Origin: Pseudomonas sp. LRP2-20
GTDB taxonomy: Bacteria > Pseudomonadota > Gammaproteobacteria > Pseudomonadales > Pseudomonadaceae
NCBI RefSeq assembly: GCF_024349685.1
Contig: NZ_AP025944.1
Location: 316,001 to 380,000, forward strand
Direction: 5' to 3'
DNA: 64,000 bases
How positions within the stretch are numbered: position 1 is the stretch's first letter; each line of letters begins with the position of its first letter. The notes beneath the pieces are model-generated. The model did no database searches. It was given only the letters and a program-made list of their open reading frames with translations, and was not told the DNA's origin. Shown piece by piece: positions 1 through 8,521 of the stretch. The position numbers were made by a program, and so were the translations under genes.

Positions 1-365
1 AGCAGCATCAGCAGGTTCAGCCCGAGCAGGCTGCCCAGGGCCCAGAACACATTGACCGGGCGCTGCCCGTCACCGAGGGCGGCGAAGGCCAGGCCCGCAC
101 CGCTGAACACGGCCAGCAGCATCAAGGCCAGCAGCGCCAGGCGTGCGCCCTGCTTCCAGTGGCGCAAGGCCGTGGTCATGCCATCGCGCTCGGCCAGCCA
201 AAGTGCACGGGTTTCGATGCGCGCCGCCAGGTCGCCGCCCTGTTGGCGGGCGTGGCGGTTGGCCTCCTGGTCGTCCAGGAGGCCTGCGTGTTCCTCGCGC
301 AGGCGTACCGCTTCGGTGAGCCAGCGCTTGTCCAGTGGTGTCGGTACAGTCACAAGGTCTTCCAT
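1..365 (-). CDS. membrane protein N-terminus, probably DUF2868 family (cut by window edge)
   Basis: The reading frame starts with ATG at 365 on the minus strand and runs open off the left edge, giving about 121 residues. The N-terminus (MEDLVTVPTPLDKRWLTEAV) is charged and soluble. It is followed near residues 73-95 by a hydrophobic segment (LALLALMLLAVFSGAGLAF) and later by a second hydrophobic start. This layout fits the N-terminus of DUF2868 membrane proteins, which in Pseudomonas lie next to folA; that family call is from memory of the family. The gene diverges from folA, with only about 54 bp between the two start codons. No function can be given. Confidence 0.6.
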   Translation of the reverse strand, partial: MEDLVTVPTPLDKRWLTEAVRLREEHAGLLDDQEANRHARQQGGDLAARIETRALWLAERDGMTTALRHWKQGARLALLALMLLAVFSGAGLAFAALGDGQRPVNVFWALGSLLGLNLLML

Positions 366-419
366 TGCGTGGTTCAGGGCAGAAGCATAACCCACACGCC
401 CGATGCTATCCTCGCTGGC

Positions 420-935
420 ATGAATACATCACTCCCCCTCAGCCTGATCGCGGCCCACGCCGAGAACCGCGTGATCGGCATCGACAACTCCATGCCCTGG
501 CACCTGCCGGGGGACTTCAAGTACTTCAAGGCCACCACCCTGGGCAAGCCGATCATCATGGGGCGCAAGACCTGGGATTCACTGGGCCGGCCGTTGCCGG
601 GGCGGTTGAATATCGTGGTCAGCCGGCAGGCAGGGCTGGAACTGGCCGGCGCCGAGGTGTTCGCCTCGCTGGAGGCCGCAGTGGCGCGGGCCGAGCAGTG
701 GGCGCGCGAGCAAGGCGTTGGTGAGCTGATGCTGATTGGCGGGGCGCAGCTGTATGGGCAGGCGCTGGAAAAGGGACTGGTGAGCCGGATGTACCTGACG
801 CGGGTCGAGTTGGCACCGAAAGGGGATGCCTGGTTCCCAGCGTTCGATGAGGGCCAGTGGAAGCGGGTGTCGAGCGAGGCTCAGGCTGAAGAAGGCAAGC
901 CTGCCTACCACTTCGAGGTTTGGGACAAGATCTGA
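420..935 (+). CDS. folA: dihydrofolate reductase
   Basis: The 171-residue product reduces dihydrofolate to tetrahydrofolate with NADPH, feeding thymidylate, purine and methionine synthesis in the cytosol. The sequence shows the DHFR signature: the MPWHLPGD loop with the catalytic acidic residue near D32, then the IIMGRKTWDSLGRPLPGR nucleotide-binding stretch, and LIGGAQLY late in the protein. Length is normal for the family (160-175). The frame extends further upstream to 159, but homology begins at MNTSLPLSLIAAH, so ATG 420 is chosen. It diverges from the membrane protein gene on its left. Downstream lies a REP pair and then a convergent symporter gene. Confidence 0.96.
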   Translation: MNTSLPLSLIAAHAENRVIGIDNSMPWHLPGDFKYFKATTLGKPIIMGRKTWDSLGRPLPGRLNIVVSRQAGLELAGAEVFASLEAAVARAEQWAREQGVGELMLIGGAQLYGQALEKGLVSRMYLTRVELAPKGDAWFPAFDEGQWKRVSSEAQAEEGKPAYHFEVWDKI

Positions 936-940
936 ACGTG

Positions 941-984
941 CCGGGGCTGCTTCGCAGCCCTTCGCGGGCAAGCCCGCTCCCACA
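941..984 (+). repeat. REP palindrome (left half of a convergent pair)
   Basis: The unit contains the core TTCGCGGGCAAGCCCGCTCC, itself an imperfect palindrome, preceded by a CCGGGGCTGC...GCAGCCC hairpin. The same core recurs at 1008, 3765, 3830, 10276, 39586 and 39650. It lies between the convergent folA and symporter genes, where REPs often act as transcription-end or mRNA-stability structures. Confidence 0.9.
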
Positions 985-1007
985 TTGAACGGTGTAAGCA
1001 GGGATCT

Positions 1008-1051
1008 TGTGGGAGCGGGCTTGCCCGCGAAGGGCCGCGCAGCGGCCCCGG
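1008..1051 (-). repeat. REP palindrome (right half, inverted)
   Basis: This is the inverted partner of the unit at 941-984 (TGTGGGAGCGGGCTTGCCCG, then a GGGCCGC..GCGGCCC hairpin), separated from it by 23 bp. It ends 5 bp before the stop codon of the symporter gene, so the pair probably serves both convergent genes as a transcription end. Confidence 0.9.
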
Positions 1052-1056
1052 TGCAA

Positions 1057-2448
1057 TCAGGAGTGGCTCAGCTCGGCATGCTCGTCGCCGGCCAGCACAT
1101 CCTTGTCAGTCTCTTTCAACAGTTGGCTGGTGACCACGCCCGCTGTCATCGAGCCATTCACGTTCAACGCCGTGCGCCCCATGTCGATCAGCGGCTCCAC
1201 CGAAATCAGCAGCGCCACCAGCTCGACCGGCAGGCCCATGGCCGGCAGCACGATCAGCGCGGCGAAGGTTGCACCACCACCTACGCCGGCAACCCCCGCC
1301 GAACTCAGCGTCACAATCGCCACCAGGGTCGCAATCCACAGCGGGTCGAAGGTATCGATGCCCACCGCTGGTGCCACCATCACTGCCAACATGGCCGGAT
1401 ACAGGCCTGCGCAGCCGTTCTGGCCAATGGTGGTACCGAACGATGCACTGAAGCTGGCAATCGACTGCGGCACGCCCAGGCGACGGGTTTGCGCTTCGAT
1501 GTTCAGCGGGATGCTGGCGGCGCTGGAGCGGCTGGTGAAGGCAAAGGTCAGCACCGGCCAGACCTTGCGGAAGAAACGCAGCGGGCTCACGCCGGTAGCC
1601 GCGAGGATGATGCCGTGGACCACGAACATCAACGCCAGGCCCAGGTACGACACCACCACGAAACTGCCGAGCTTGAGGATGTCTTCCAGGTTCGAGCTGG
1701 CCACCACCTTGGTCATCAGCGCCAGCACGCCATAGGGGGTGAGCTTCATGACCACGCGCACCAGGCGCATCACCCAGGCTTGCAGGGTATCGATGGCCGA
1801 CAGGGCGCGCTCGCCTTTCTCGGCGTCGTCCTTGATCAGCTGCAGCGCGGCCAGGCCGACGAACACGGCGAAGATCACCACGCTGATGATCGAGGTCGGC
1901 TTGGCCCTGGCCAGGTCGCCGACCGGGTTGCTCGGGATGAACGACAGCAGCAACTGCGGGATATTCAGGTCGGCGACCTTGCCCACGTAATCGCTGTGGA
2001 TAACCTGCATGCGCGCGCTTTCCTGGGCGCCGGCCACCAGCCCTTCGGCGCTCAGGCCGAACAGGTTGGTCAGGACAATGCCGATCAGTGCGGCAATGGC
2101 GGTGGTCAGCAACAGCGTGCCGATGCTCAGCACGCTGATGCGGCCCAGCGACGAGGCGTTGTGCAGGCGGGCCACGGCGCTGAGGATCGAGGCGAAGATC
2201 AGCGGCATGACGATCATCTGCAACAGCCCGACGTAGCCGTTGCCGACCAGGTCGAGCCAGCTGATGGTGGCCTTGAGTACCGGGTGGCCGGCGCCGTAAA
2301 GGGTGTGCAGGGCCAGGCCGAACGCCACGCCCAGTGCCAGGCCCAGCAGGACCTTCTTGGCCAGGCTCCAGTCGGTGCGGCGGGTTTGCGCCAGGCCCAG
2401 CAGCAAGGCCAGGAACGCCAGCAGGTTGAGAGACAACGGCAGGTTCAT
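1057..2448 (-). CDS. tcyP: dicarboxylate/cation symporter family, probably L-cystine transporter TcyP
   Basis: The 463-residue inner-membrane protein has about eight to ten hydrophobic segments and belongs to the DAACS (SLC1) symporter family. It carries the re-entrant serine-rich loop ([13 protein letters not shown]), the [20 protein letters not shown] stretch and a glycine-rich [17 protein letters not shown] segment. This pattern resembles TcyP/YdjN L-cystine importers more than glutamate carriers, so cystine is the favoured substrate by inference. The frame opens at 2478, but ATG 2448 has a GGAG box about eight bases upstream and begins with a clean membrane segment ([20 protein letters not shown]). 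The gene converges on folA with a REP pair between. Confidence 0.82.
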   Translation of the reverse strand: MNLPLSLNLLAFLALLLGLAQTRRTDWSLAKKVLLGLALGVAFGLALHTLYGAGHPVLKATISWLDLVGNGYVGLLQMIVMPLIFASILSAVARLHNASSLGRISVLSIGTLLLTTAIAALIGIVLTNLFGLSAEGLVAGAQESARMQVIHSDYVGKVADLNIPQLLLSFIPSNPVGDLARAKPTSIISVVIFAVFVGLAALQLIKDDAEKGERALSAIDTLQAWVMRLVRVVMKLTPYGVLALMTKVVASSNLEDILKLGSFVVVSYLGLALMFVVHGIILAATGVSPLRFFRKVWPVLTFAFTSRSSAASIPLNIEAQTRRLGVPQSIASFSASFGTTIGQNGCAGLYPAMLAVMVAPAVGIDTFDPLWIATLVAIVTLSSAGVAGVGGGATFAALIVLPAMGLPVELVALLISVEPLIDMGRTALNVNGSMTAGVVTSQLLKETDKDVLAGDEHAELSHS

Positions 2449-2690
2449 TGAAGCTCCAGGAAAAAGCAGAAGAGGCATCGCCTCTGGTGAGCGATTGCGA
2501 ACGGAAATGCTAACAGCCTGAAAACAAACGAATTTATACCCAAAGGTAATTTGCTTAGTCGTTTATGGAATAACAGGTTGTCGCAAATGGCAATGAACAA
2601 GACGTTTACAGCTGCGTGCAGGTCGCTGTGAGGGCCTGCAAGCGGCGAGTGTTGCACTAGCGTTTGCAGGTCATTTCAGGAGATCTGCAC
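2449..2690. promoter_or_regulatory. AT-rich divergent promoter region between tcyP and pchP
   Basis: The 242-bp gap between two divergent genes has a clearly AT-rich core at about 2519-2580. On the minus strand a TATAAA stretch (2538 to 2533) could be the -10 of the symporter gene. AT-rich CysB-type control would fit a sulfur-uptake gene, but no defined operator was recognised. The RBS of the phosphatase gene (AGGAGATC) lies at about 2679-2686. Confidence 0.4.
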
Positions 2691-3746
2691 ATGAAGTTCG
2701 CTCCGAAAGCCGTCGCCCTCGGCCTGTCCCTGCTGTTCAGTATCGAAAGCTTCGCTACCGAGCTCAAGCACTGGCCCGCCGATGCGGCCAGGCAGCTCGA
2801 CGCCATGATTGCCGCCAATGCCAATAAAGGTAACTACGCAGTCTTTGACATGGACAACACCAGCTACCGCTACGACCTCGAAGAAGCGCTGCTGCCGTTC
2901 ATGGAGAACAAGGGGCTGCTGACCCGCGACAAACTCGACCCGTCGCTCAAACTGATTCCGTTCAAGGACACGGCCGAGCACAAGGAAAGCCTGTTCAGCT
3001 ACTACTACCGGCTGTGCGAAATCGACGACATGGTCTGCTACCCATGGGTGGCACAGGTGTTTGCCGGCTTCACGCTCAAGGAACTCAAGGCTCAGGTCGA
3101 CGAGCTGATGGCCTCCACCAAGCCGATCCCCAGCACCTATTTCGAAGGCGACCAGGTCAAGACCATCGAGGTGCAGCCGCCGAAGGTCTTCACTGGCCAG
3201 GCCGAGCTGTACAACAAGCTGATGGAGAATGGCATCGAGGTCTATGTGATCTCGGCGGCGTCCGAAGAGCTGGTGCGCATGGTCGCTGCCGATCCCAAGT
3301 ACGGCTACAACGTCAAACCGCAGAACGTGATTGGCGTCAGTCTGTTGCTCAAGGATCGCGCCAGTGGCCAGCTGACCACGGCACGCAAGCAGATCGCTGC
3401 CGGGCAATATGACGCCAAGGCCAACGAAGGGCTTGAGCTGACGCCTTACCTGTGGACCCCGGCCACCTGGATGGCAGGCAAGCAGGCGGCGATCCTGACC
3501 TATATCGATGAATGGAAGAAGCCGGTGCTGGTGGGAGGCGATACGCCGACCAGCGATGGCTACATGCAGTTCCATGGCGTGGATGTGAACAAGGGCGGCA
3601 TCCACCTGTGGATCAACCGCAAGGCCAAGTACATGGACCAGTTGAACGGGATGATCGCGAAGAACGCGGCGGCGCAGGCCAAGGAAGGGTTACCGGTGAC
3701 GGCGGACAAGAACTGGGTGATCGTGACGCCGGAACAGATCCAGTAA
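2691..3746 (+). CDS. pchP: phosphorylcholine phosphatase, HAD superfamily, exported
   Basis: The 351-residue product has a Sec signal peptide ([20 protein letters not shown], cleavage near FA-TE) and should act in the periplasm. HAD motif I is DMDNT at residues 53-57, with D53 as the expected nucleophile. Motif II is seen in [10 protein letters not shown], and motif III/IV in the acidic GGDTPTSD loop near the C-terminus. This set and the overall length match Pseudomonas PchP, which releases phosphate from phosphorylcholine and so helps feed on choline phospholipids. The chosen ATG has AGGAG upstream, and the open frame before it lacks one. The gene stands alone, divergent from tcyP, and ends at a REP pair and a shared terminator. 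Confidence 0.86.
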   Translation: MKFAPKAVALGLSLLFSIESFATELKHWPADAARQLDAMIAANANKGNYAVFDMDNTSYRYDLEEALLPFMENKGLLTRDKLDPSLKLIPFKDTAEHKESLFSYYYRLCEIDDMVCYPWVAQVFAGFTLKELKAQVDELMASTKPIPSTYFEGDQVKTIEVQPPKVFTGQAELYNKLMENGIEVYVISAASEELVRMVAADPKYGYNVKPQNVIGVSLLLKDRASGQLTTARKQIAAGQYDAKANEGLELTPYLWTPATWMAGKQAAILTYIDEWKKPVLVGGDTPTSDGYMQFHGVDVNKGGIHLWINRKAKYMDQLNGMIAKNAAAQAKEGLPVTADKNWVIVTPEQIQ

Positions 3747-3764
3747 GCCTTGTGTTACTTGAGC

Positions 3765-3859
3765 GGACCTCTTCGCGGGTAAACCCGCTCCCACAGGCAT
3801 GGCACCGCTCTAAAGGGCTGTGCAGTCCCTGTGGGAGCGGGTTTACCCGCGAAGAGGCC
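3765..3859. repeat. REP pair between pchP and ilvD
   Basis: Two inverted REP units, 3765-3795 (CTCTTCGCGGGTAAACCCGC) and 3830-3859, face each other across 34 bp. They carry matched TAAAC/GTTTA variants of the core, so this pair is a distinct subtype from the pair at 941-1051. Confidence 0.9.
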
Positions 3860-3870
3860 GGTACAGGCAT

Positions 3871-3903
3871 AAAAAAACCGGCGCCAAGGGCGCCGGTTCT
3901 TCG
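3871..3903. terminator. bidirectional Rho-independent terminator for pchP and ilvD
   Basis: A perfect AACCGGCGCC-AAG-GGCGCCGGTT hairpin is preceded by an A-run and followed by TCTTCG. On the minus strand it is followed by a run of T after ilvD, so it suits ilvD best. It also follows pchP. Confidence 0.85.
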
Positions 3904-3920
3904 TTCACGCTTTCAGAGCC

Positions 3921-5762
3921 TCAAAGCCCTTCGAGCATCGCCTTGTTACGCACAGCACCCTTGTCGGCACTGGTCGCCAGCAGGGCGTAGGCCTTCAGCG
4001 CGGTGGTCACCTTGCGCGGGCGTACTTCCGCCGGTTTCCAGCCCTTCTTGTCCTGCTCGATGCGACGGTGGGCCAGCTCTTCGTCGCTGACCAGCAGGTT
4101 GATCGAACGGTTAGGGATGTCGATCAGTACCTTGTCGCCGTCGCGCACCAGGCCGATGGCGCCGCCAGCAGCGGCTTCCGGCGAAGCATGACCGATCGAC
4201 AGGCCCGAGGTGCCGCCCGAGAAGCGACCGTCGGTGAGCAGGGCGCAGGCCTTGCCCAGGCCTTTGGACTTCAGGTACGAAGTCGGGTAGAGCATCTCTT
4301 GCATGCCCGGGCCGCCTTTCGGGCCTTCGTAACGGATGATCACGATGTCGCCGGCCTTCACTTCGTCGGCGAGGATGCCGCGCACGGCGCTGTCCTGGCT
4401 CTCGAAGATCTTCGCGGTGCCTTCGAACACGTGGATCGACTCGTCGACGCCGGCGGTCTTCACCACGCAGCCGTCCAGGGCGATGTTGCCGTACAGCACG
4501 GCCAGGCCACCTTCTTGCGAATAGGCGTGCTCGAAGCTGCGGATACAGCCGTTTTCACGGTCGTCGTCGAGGGTTTCCCAGCGGGTCGACTGGCTGAACG
4601 CGGTCTGGGTCGGGATGCCGGCCGGACCTGCCTTGAAGAAGGTGTGCACGGCTTCGTCATCGGTCTGGGTGATGTCCCACTTGGCGATGGCTTCTTCCAT
4701 GCTGCGGCTGTGCACGGTCGGCAGGTCGGTGTGCAGCAGGCCGCCACGGGCCAGCGAGCCGAGGATGCTGAAGATGCCGCCGGCGCGGTGCACGTCTTCC
4801 ATGTGGTACTTCTGGATGTTCGGCGCCACCTTGCACAGCTGCGGCACCTTGCGCGACAGGCGATCGATGTCGCGCAGGTCGAACTCGACTTCACCTTCCT
4901 GGGCTGCAGCCAGCAGGTGCAGGATGGTGTTGGTCGAACCGCCCATGGCGATGTCGAGCATCATGGCGTTTTCGAACGCCTTGAAGTTGGCGATGCTGCG
5001 CGGCAGCACCGACTCGTCGTTTTCCTGGTAGTAGCGCTTGCACAGTTCGACGATGGTGCGGCCAGCGGTGAGGAACAGCTGCTCGCGGTCGGCGTGGGTG
5101 GCCAGGGTCGAACCGTTGCCTGGCAGGGCGAGGCCCAAGGCTTCGGTCAGGCAGTTCATCGAGTTGGCAGTGAACATGCCGGAGCACGAACCGCAGGTCG
5201 GGCAGGCGCTGCGCTCGTACTCGGCGACCTTCTCGTCGGAGGCCGTGGAGTCAGCGGCGATGACCATGGCGTCGACCAGGTCCAGGCCGTGGCTGGCCAG
5301 TTTGGTCTTGCCGGCTTCCATCGGGCCGCCGGAAACGAAGATCACCGGGATGTTCAGGCGCAGGGCAGCCATCAGCATGCCGGGGGTGATCTTGTCGCAG
5401 TTGGAGATGCAGACGATGGCATCGGCGCAGTGGGCGTTGACCATGTACTCGACGGCGTCGGCGATGATCTCGCGGCTTGGCAGCGAGTACAGCATGCCGT
5501 CGTGGCCCATGGCGATACCGTCGTCGACCGCGATGGTGTTGAATTCCTTGGCCACGCCACCGGCGCGTTCGATTTCGCGGGCGACCAGCTGGCCCAGGTC
5601 CTTCAGGTGCACGTGGCCCGGGACGAACTGGGTGAACGAGTTGGCGATGGCGATGATCGGTTTCTTGAAGTCTTCGTCCTTCATCCCGGTGGCGCGCCAC
5701 AGGGCGCGTGCGCCGGCCATGTTGCGGCCTTGGGTGGAAGTCTTGGAACGATAATCAGGCAT
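3921..5762 (-). CDS. ilvD: dihydroxy-acid dehydratase
   Basis: The 613-residue enzyme dehydrates 2,3-dihydroxy-isovalerate and 2,3-dihydroxy-3-methylvalerate in valine, isoleucine and leucine synthesis. It shows the Fe-S ligands and family signatures [15 protein letters not shown] and [19 protein letters not shown], plus [12 protein letters not shown] and the late [20 protein letters not shown] motif. Length is that of the long E. coli-type IlvD. ATG 5762 begins the conserved [20 protein letters not shown] and has AGGAG a few bases upstream. It is a single-gene unit ending in the hairpin at 3871-3903. Confidence 0.97.
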   Translation of the reverse strand: MPDYRSKTSTQGRNMAGARALWRATGMKDEDFKKPIIAIANSFTQFVPGHVHLKDLGQLVAREIERAGGVAKEFNTIAVDDGIAMGHDGMLYSLPSREIIADAVEYMVNAHCADAIVCISNCDKITPGMLMAALRLNIPVIFVSGGPMEAGKTKLASHGLDLVDAMVIAADSTASDEKVAEYERSACPTCGSCSGMFTANSMNCLTEALGLALPGNGSTLATHADREQLFLTAGRTIVELCKRYYQENDESVLPRSIANFKAFENAMMLDIAMGGSTNTILHLLAAAQEGEVEFDLRDIDRLSRKVPQLCKVAPNIQKYHMEDVHRAGGIFSILGSLARGGLLHTDLPTVHSRSMEEAIAKWDITQTDDEAVHTFFKAGPAGIPTQTAFSQSTRWETLDDDRENGCIRSFEHAYSQEGGLAVLYGNIALDGCVVKTAGVDESIHVFEGTAKIFESQDSAVRGILADEVKAGDIVIIRYEGPKGGPGMQEMLYPTSYLKSKGLGKACALLTDGRFSGGTSGLSIGHASPEAAAGGAIGLVRDGDKVLIDIPNRSINLLVSDEELAHRRIEQDKKGWKPAEVRPRKVTTALKAYALLATSADKGAVRNKAMLEGL

Positions 5763-6241
5763 GAAACACTCCTGGCGGCTTAATCAGGTCACAAAAAGGG
5801 GAGTGAGCTTCTCTTGTCCTTTGTACCGCAGGCCGGTTGCCACTGGCACGGATGGGGCCGAAGACCGCGCGGGATCGCCGCGTGCTTGGCCAGAGCTCAT
5901 AAACCCGCCGGGGATGACTGGCGATGAATAGGCCGATTCTACACCGCTGGCGCGGCGAGGGAATGAAGATGTGCCTGGACGGTGGTTTGAGAGTGATTCC
6001 CGGCTGCTTGTAGGACGCCTCTGAAATGCTGCCTGCGGGGCAGACCCTGCCAGCCGCGCTGGTTATCATCCTGCGCGCCGCATGTGCGGCTTCACGAGAA
6101 ATCACCTCAATGGACCTTCCCAGTTTCAGTTCACCACGAACTTGTAAATTGGCACTGAGCGCGCTGTCGCCTGGGCTTGCGAAGGCTTGAACCCCTGAGT
6201 TCGAGGTTTGCGGGTGCCTGCGTCGGCGCCTGGAGACCTGT
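5763..6241. other. 479-bp divergent intergenic region ilvD / mgtE-like
   Basis: No convincing reading frame was seen. The ilvD RBS is at its left edge. The right part, about 6040-6240, is rich in short self-complementary segments such as CTGCCTGCGGGGCAG and GCGCCGCATGTGCGGC, and could form a structured leader for the transporter gene. No known magnesium riboswitch motif was recognised in it. Confidence 0.4.
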
Positions 6242-6916
6242 ATGTACTCTGTCTGCGCAAACTGCATTCGCTGTAAAGAACCACTGTCGCGTGACCAGAA
6301 CAGCGAAGCGCTGGACAAGCTTCGCCAGGAGGCGACCGAAGACTTCCACAAAGGCGCATCGATCACCAATCACGTCGGCAACCTGCGCAATGCCACTGTC
6401 GGTCTGCTTTACCGCAAGCGAGTGCTGTGGCTGGTGCTGCTGGTGTTCGGCAACCTGTTTTCCGGCGCCGGCATCGCCGCCTTTGAAGAAACCATCGCCG
6501 CGCATATCGTGCTGGTGTTCTTCCTGCCTCTGTTGGTGGACAGCGGGGGGAATGCCGGGGCGCAGTCGGCCACCTTGATGGTGCGGGCGCTGGCGACGGG
6601 AGAGGTGGTCATGCGTGACTGGATGCGCATGCTGGGCCGCGAATGCGGGGTGGCGTTGGCGCTCGGCGGCACCATGGCCCTGGCGGTGGCATCGCTGGGC
6701 GCATTGCGAGGTGGCGCGGACGTTGCCTTGATCGTAGCCAGTAGCATGCTGGTGATCGTGTTGGTCGGCAGCCTGATCGGCATGAGCCTGCCGTTCCTGT
6801 TCACACGTCTGAAGCTCGACCCGGCGACTGCCAGTGGTCCGCTGGTGACTTCGATCGCCGATGCGGCGGGGGTGCTGGTGTACTTCGGGATCGCGTCGCA
6901 GGTGCTGGAAATCTGA
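6242..6916 (+). CDS. MgtE-type divalent cation transporter, membrane domain only
   Basis: The 224-residue protein aligns with the membrane domain of MgtE/SLC41 Mg2+ channels. It has about five hydrophobic segments and the signature FLPLLVDSGGNAGAQSATLM, near residues 96-115, which lines the ion path in this family. It lacks the cytosolic N domain and CBS pair that sense Mg2+ in full MgtE (about 450 residues), so gating must differ. The N-terminus has four cysteines or basic residues in MYSVCANCIRCK, an unusual CxxCxxC cluster. ATG 6242 has GGAG at 6232-6235, which supports this start. It converges on the rlmI gene. Confidence 0.8.
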   Translation: MYSVCANCIRCKEPLSRDQNSEALDKLRQEATEDFHKGASITNHVGNLRNATVGLLYRKRVLWLVLLVFGNLFSGAGIAAFEETIAAHIVLVFFLPLLVDSGGNAGAQSATLMVRALATGEVVMRDWMRMLGRECGVALALGGTMALAVASLGALRGGADVALIVASSMLVIVLVGSLIGMSLPFLFTRLKLDPATASGPLVTSIADAAGVLVYFGIASQVLEI

Positions 6917-6920
6917 TACC

Positions 6921-6946
6921 GGCCTGGGGCGCATTGCGCCCCAGGC
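6921..6946. terminator. strong hairpin between convergent genes
   Basis: GGCCTGGGGCGC-AT-TGCGCCCCAGGCC forms a near-perfect hairpin 4 bp after the transporter stop and just before the rlmI stop. It has no T-run, so it is a stabilising or weak termination structure for both genes. Confidence 0.6.
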
Positions 6947-6954
6947 CGCGCGGG

Positions 6955-8151
6955 TCAGCTGTTTGGCAGCAACCGGCAGGTGATGCTCTTGATGTAGCGG
7001 GTTTCGGCAATGGCCGGGTGCACGGGGTGGTCCGGACCTTGGCCGCCGCGCTCCAGCAATTGCAAGTTGCGGTCAAGGTGGCGAGCGCTGGTCAGCAGGA
7101 TGTTCTGCAGATCGTCCTCGGGCAGGTGCATCGAGCACGAGGCGCTGACCAGGATGCCGTCCTTGGTCAGCATGCGCATGGCCTGTTCATTGAGGCGGCG
7201 GTAGGCCGCTTCGCCGTTTTTCAGGTCCTTCTTGCGCTTGATGAAGGCGGGTGGGTCGGCAATGATCACGTCGAAGCGCTCTTCGGCGGCCTTCAGCTCG
7301 CGCAGGGCCTCGAACACGTCGCCCTCGATGCAGGTCAGCTTCTCGCTGATACCGTTCAGTGCGGCGTTACGCTCGACACCATCCAGGGCAAAGCCCGAAG
7401 CATCCACGCAGAATACTTCGCTGGCGCCGAACGCGCCGGCCTGCACGCCCCAGCCACCGATGTAGCTGAACAGGTCGAGCACGCGCTTGCCTTTGACGTA
7501 GGGGGCCAGGCGCGCGCGGTTCATGCGGTGGTCATAGAACCAGCCGGTCTTCTGGCCTTCGCGTACCGGGGCCTCGAACTTGACGCCGTTCTCTTCCAGC
7601 GGGACCCAGTCCGGCACTTCGCCGTAGACGGTTTCGACATAGCGCTGCAGGCCTTCGGCGTCGCGGGCGGCGGAGTCGTTCTTGAACAGGATGCCGCTGG
7701 GCTTGAGCACCTGAATCAGGGCGGCGATCACGTCATCCTTGTGCGCTTCCATGGTGGCCGAGGCCAGTTGCACCACGAGGATGTCGTAGAAACGATCGAC
7801 TACCAGGCCCGGCAGCAGGTCGGAATCGCCGTACACCAGGCGGTAGCACGGTTGGTCGAACAGGCGCTCGCGCAGGGACAGGGCGACGTTCAGGCGGTGT
7901 ACCAGCAACGACTTGTCCAGCGGCAGCTTGATGTCACGCGACAACAGGCGGGCGCAGATCAGGTTGTTCGGGCTCAGTGCGACGATGCCCAGCGGCTTGC
8001 CGTTGGCAGCTTCGAGTACTGCCTGCTGACCGGCCTGGAAGCCTTGCAGCGGGGTCGCGGAAACGTCGACTTCGTTGCTGTAGACCCACAGGTGGCCGGC
8101 GCGCAGGCGGCGGTCGGCATTGGCTTTGAGGCGAAGGCTGGGCAGGGACAT
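6955..8151 (-). CDS. rlmI: 23S rRNA cytosine methyltransferase, RlmI family
   Basis: The 398-residue product combines an N-terminal PUA-like RNA-binding domain (LKANADRRLRAGHLWVYSNE) with a Rossmann methyltransferase domain. Visible motifs are VLDLFSYIGGWGVQA (SAM site), VIIADPPAFIKRKKDL (motif IV) and a cysteine in VSASCSMHLPEDD, as expected for m5C enzymes. RlmI methylates C1962 of 23S rRNA, and the specificity here is by family. The frame opens upstream at 8253, but ATG 8151 (MSLPSLRL) has a GGAG box about ten bases upstream and matches the family start. The palindromic repeat lies upstream. Confidence 0.88.
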   Translation of the reverse strand: MSLPSLRLKANADRRLRAGHLWVYSNEVDVSATPLQGFQAGQQAVLEAANGKPLGIVALSPNNLICARLLSRDIKLPLDKSLLVHRLNVALSLRERLFDQPCYRLVYGDSDLLPGLVVDRFYDILVVQLASATMEAHKDDVIAALIQVLKPSGILFKNDSAARDAEGLQRYVETVYGEVPDWVPLEENGVKFEAPVREGQKTGWFYDHRMNRARLAPYVKGKRVLDLFSYIGGWGVQAGAFGASEVFCVDASGFALDGVERNAALNGISEKLTCIEGDVFEALRELKAAEERFDVIIADPPAFIKRKKDLKNGEAAYRRLNEQAMRMLTKDGILVSASCSMHLPEDDLQNILLTSARHLDRNLQLLERGGQGPDHPVHPAIAETRYIKSITCRLLPNS

Positions 8152-8521
8152 GACGTCGCTCCGGAAAAAAGAGCGGGAGTATAGCGTGTCTGCCTTGTTT
8201 TCGCCTTTAGAGGGTTGGCGCCTGGGAGATCGAGCGCCGCCCGCGCGGCGCATCGCGAGCTTCGCTCGCTCCTACGTTTTTTTCAGGCCAGTATTGCCTG
8301 GGTCATCGCACGCGACCGCCCTGTTTGTTCGGCGCGAAATCGCGTCATGCGCCAAGGCGTACGCGCGCAAATACCTCAGGACCAATTGGCCTGAAACAAA
8401 CGTAGGAGCGAGCGAAGCTCGCGATGCGCCGCGTGGGCGGCGCTCGATCTCCCAGGCGCTGCATCTGTCACGGCGGGCACTTAGAGGGTTAATATCGCTC
8501 GTCCTAAACGAGTAAGTACGT
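8152..8521. other. 370-bp divergent gap largely filled by a palindromic element
   Basis: Apart from the short promoter-proximal parts next to rlmI and the HDOD gene, this gap consists of the repeat at 8218-8459. No gene was seen in it. The reading frames that cross it are products of the palindrome. Confidence 0.6.
8218..8459. repeat. 242-bp palindromic element, copy 1
   Basis: Two 73-bp arms (8218-8290 and 8387-8459) are inverted repeats with only a few mismatches around a 96-bp centre. The arms begin GCGCCTGGGAGATCGAGCGC and end in CAGGCCA. A second copy, related along its whole length including the centre, is at 48453-48686. The element encodes nothing recognisable. It resembles a MITE-like or large REP-type family. 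TTAGAGGGTT occurs as a direct repeat at 8207-8216 and 8481-8490, close to both ends. Confidence 0.9.

Noticed and set aside
4068..5783. Long plus-strand frame opposite ilvD (571 residues)
   Set aside because: The translation is low-complexity with no family signature, and ilvD on the other strand carries all expected motifs. Same reasoning applies to 826-2451 opposite tcyP, 1635 residues-scale frames opposite argS at 41635-43542, and 43642-45507 opposite priA.
6181..6240. Minus-strand GGGGTTCAAGCC, similar to a tRNA T-arm
   Set aside because: No acceptor stem, anticodon arm or CCA-compatible structure can be placed around it.
8120..8515. Plus-strand frame over the palindromic element (131 residues)
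   Set aside because: It reads through both arms of the palindrome; the peptide is an artefact of the repeat.
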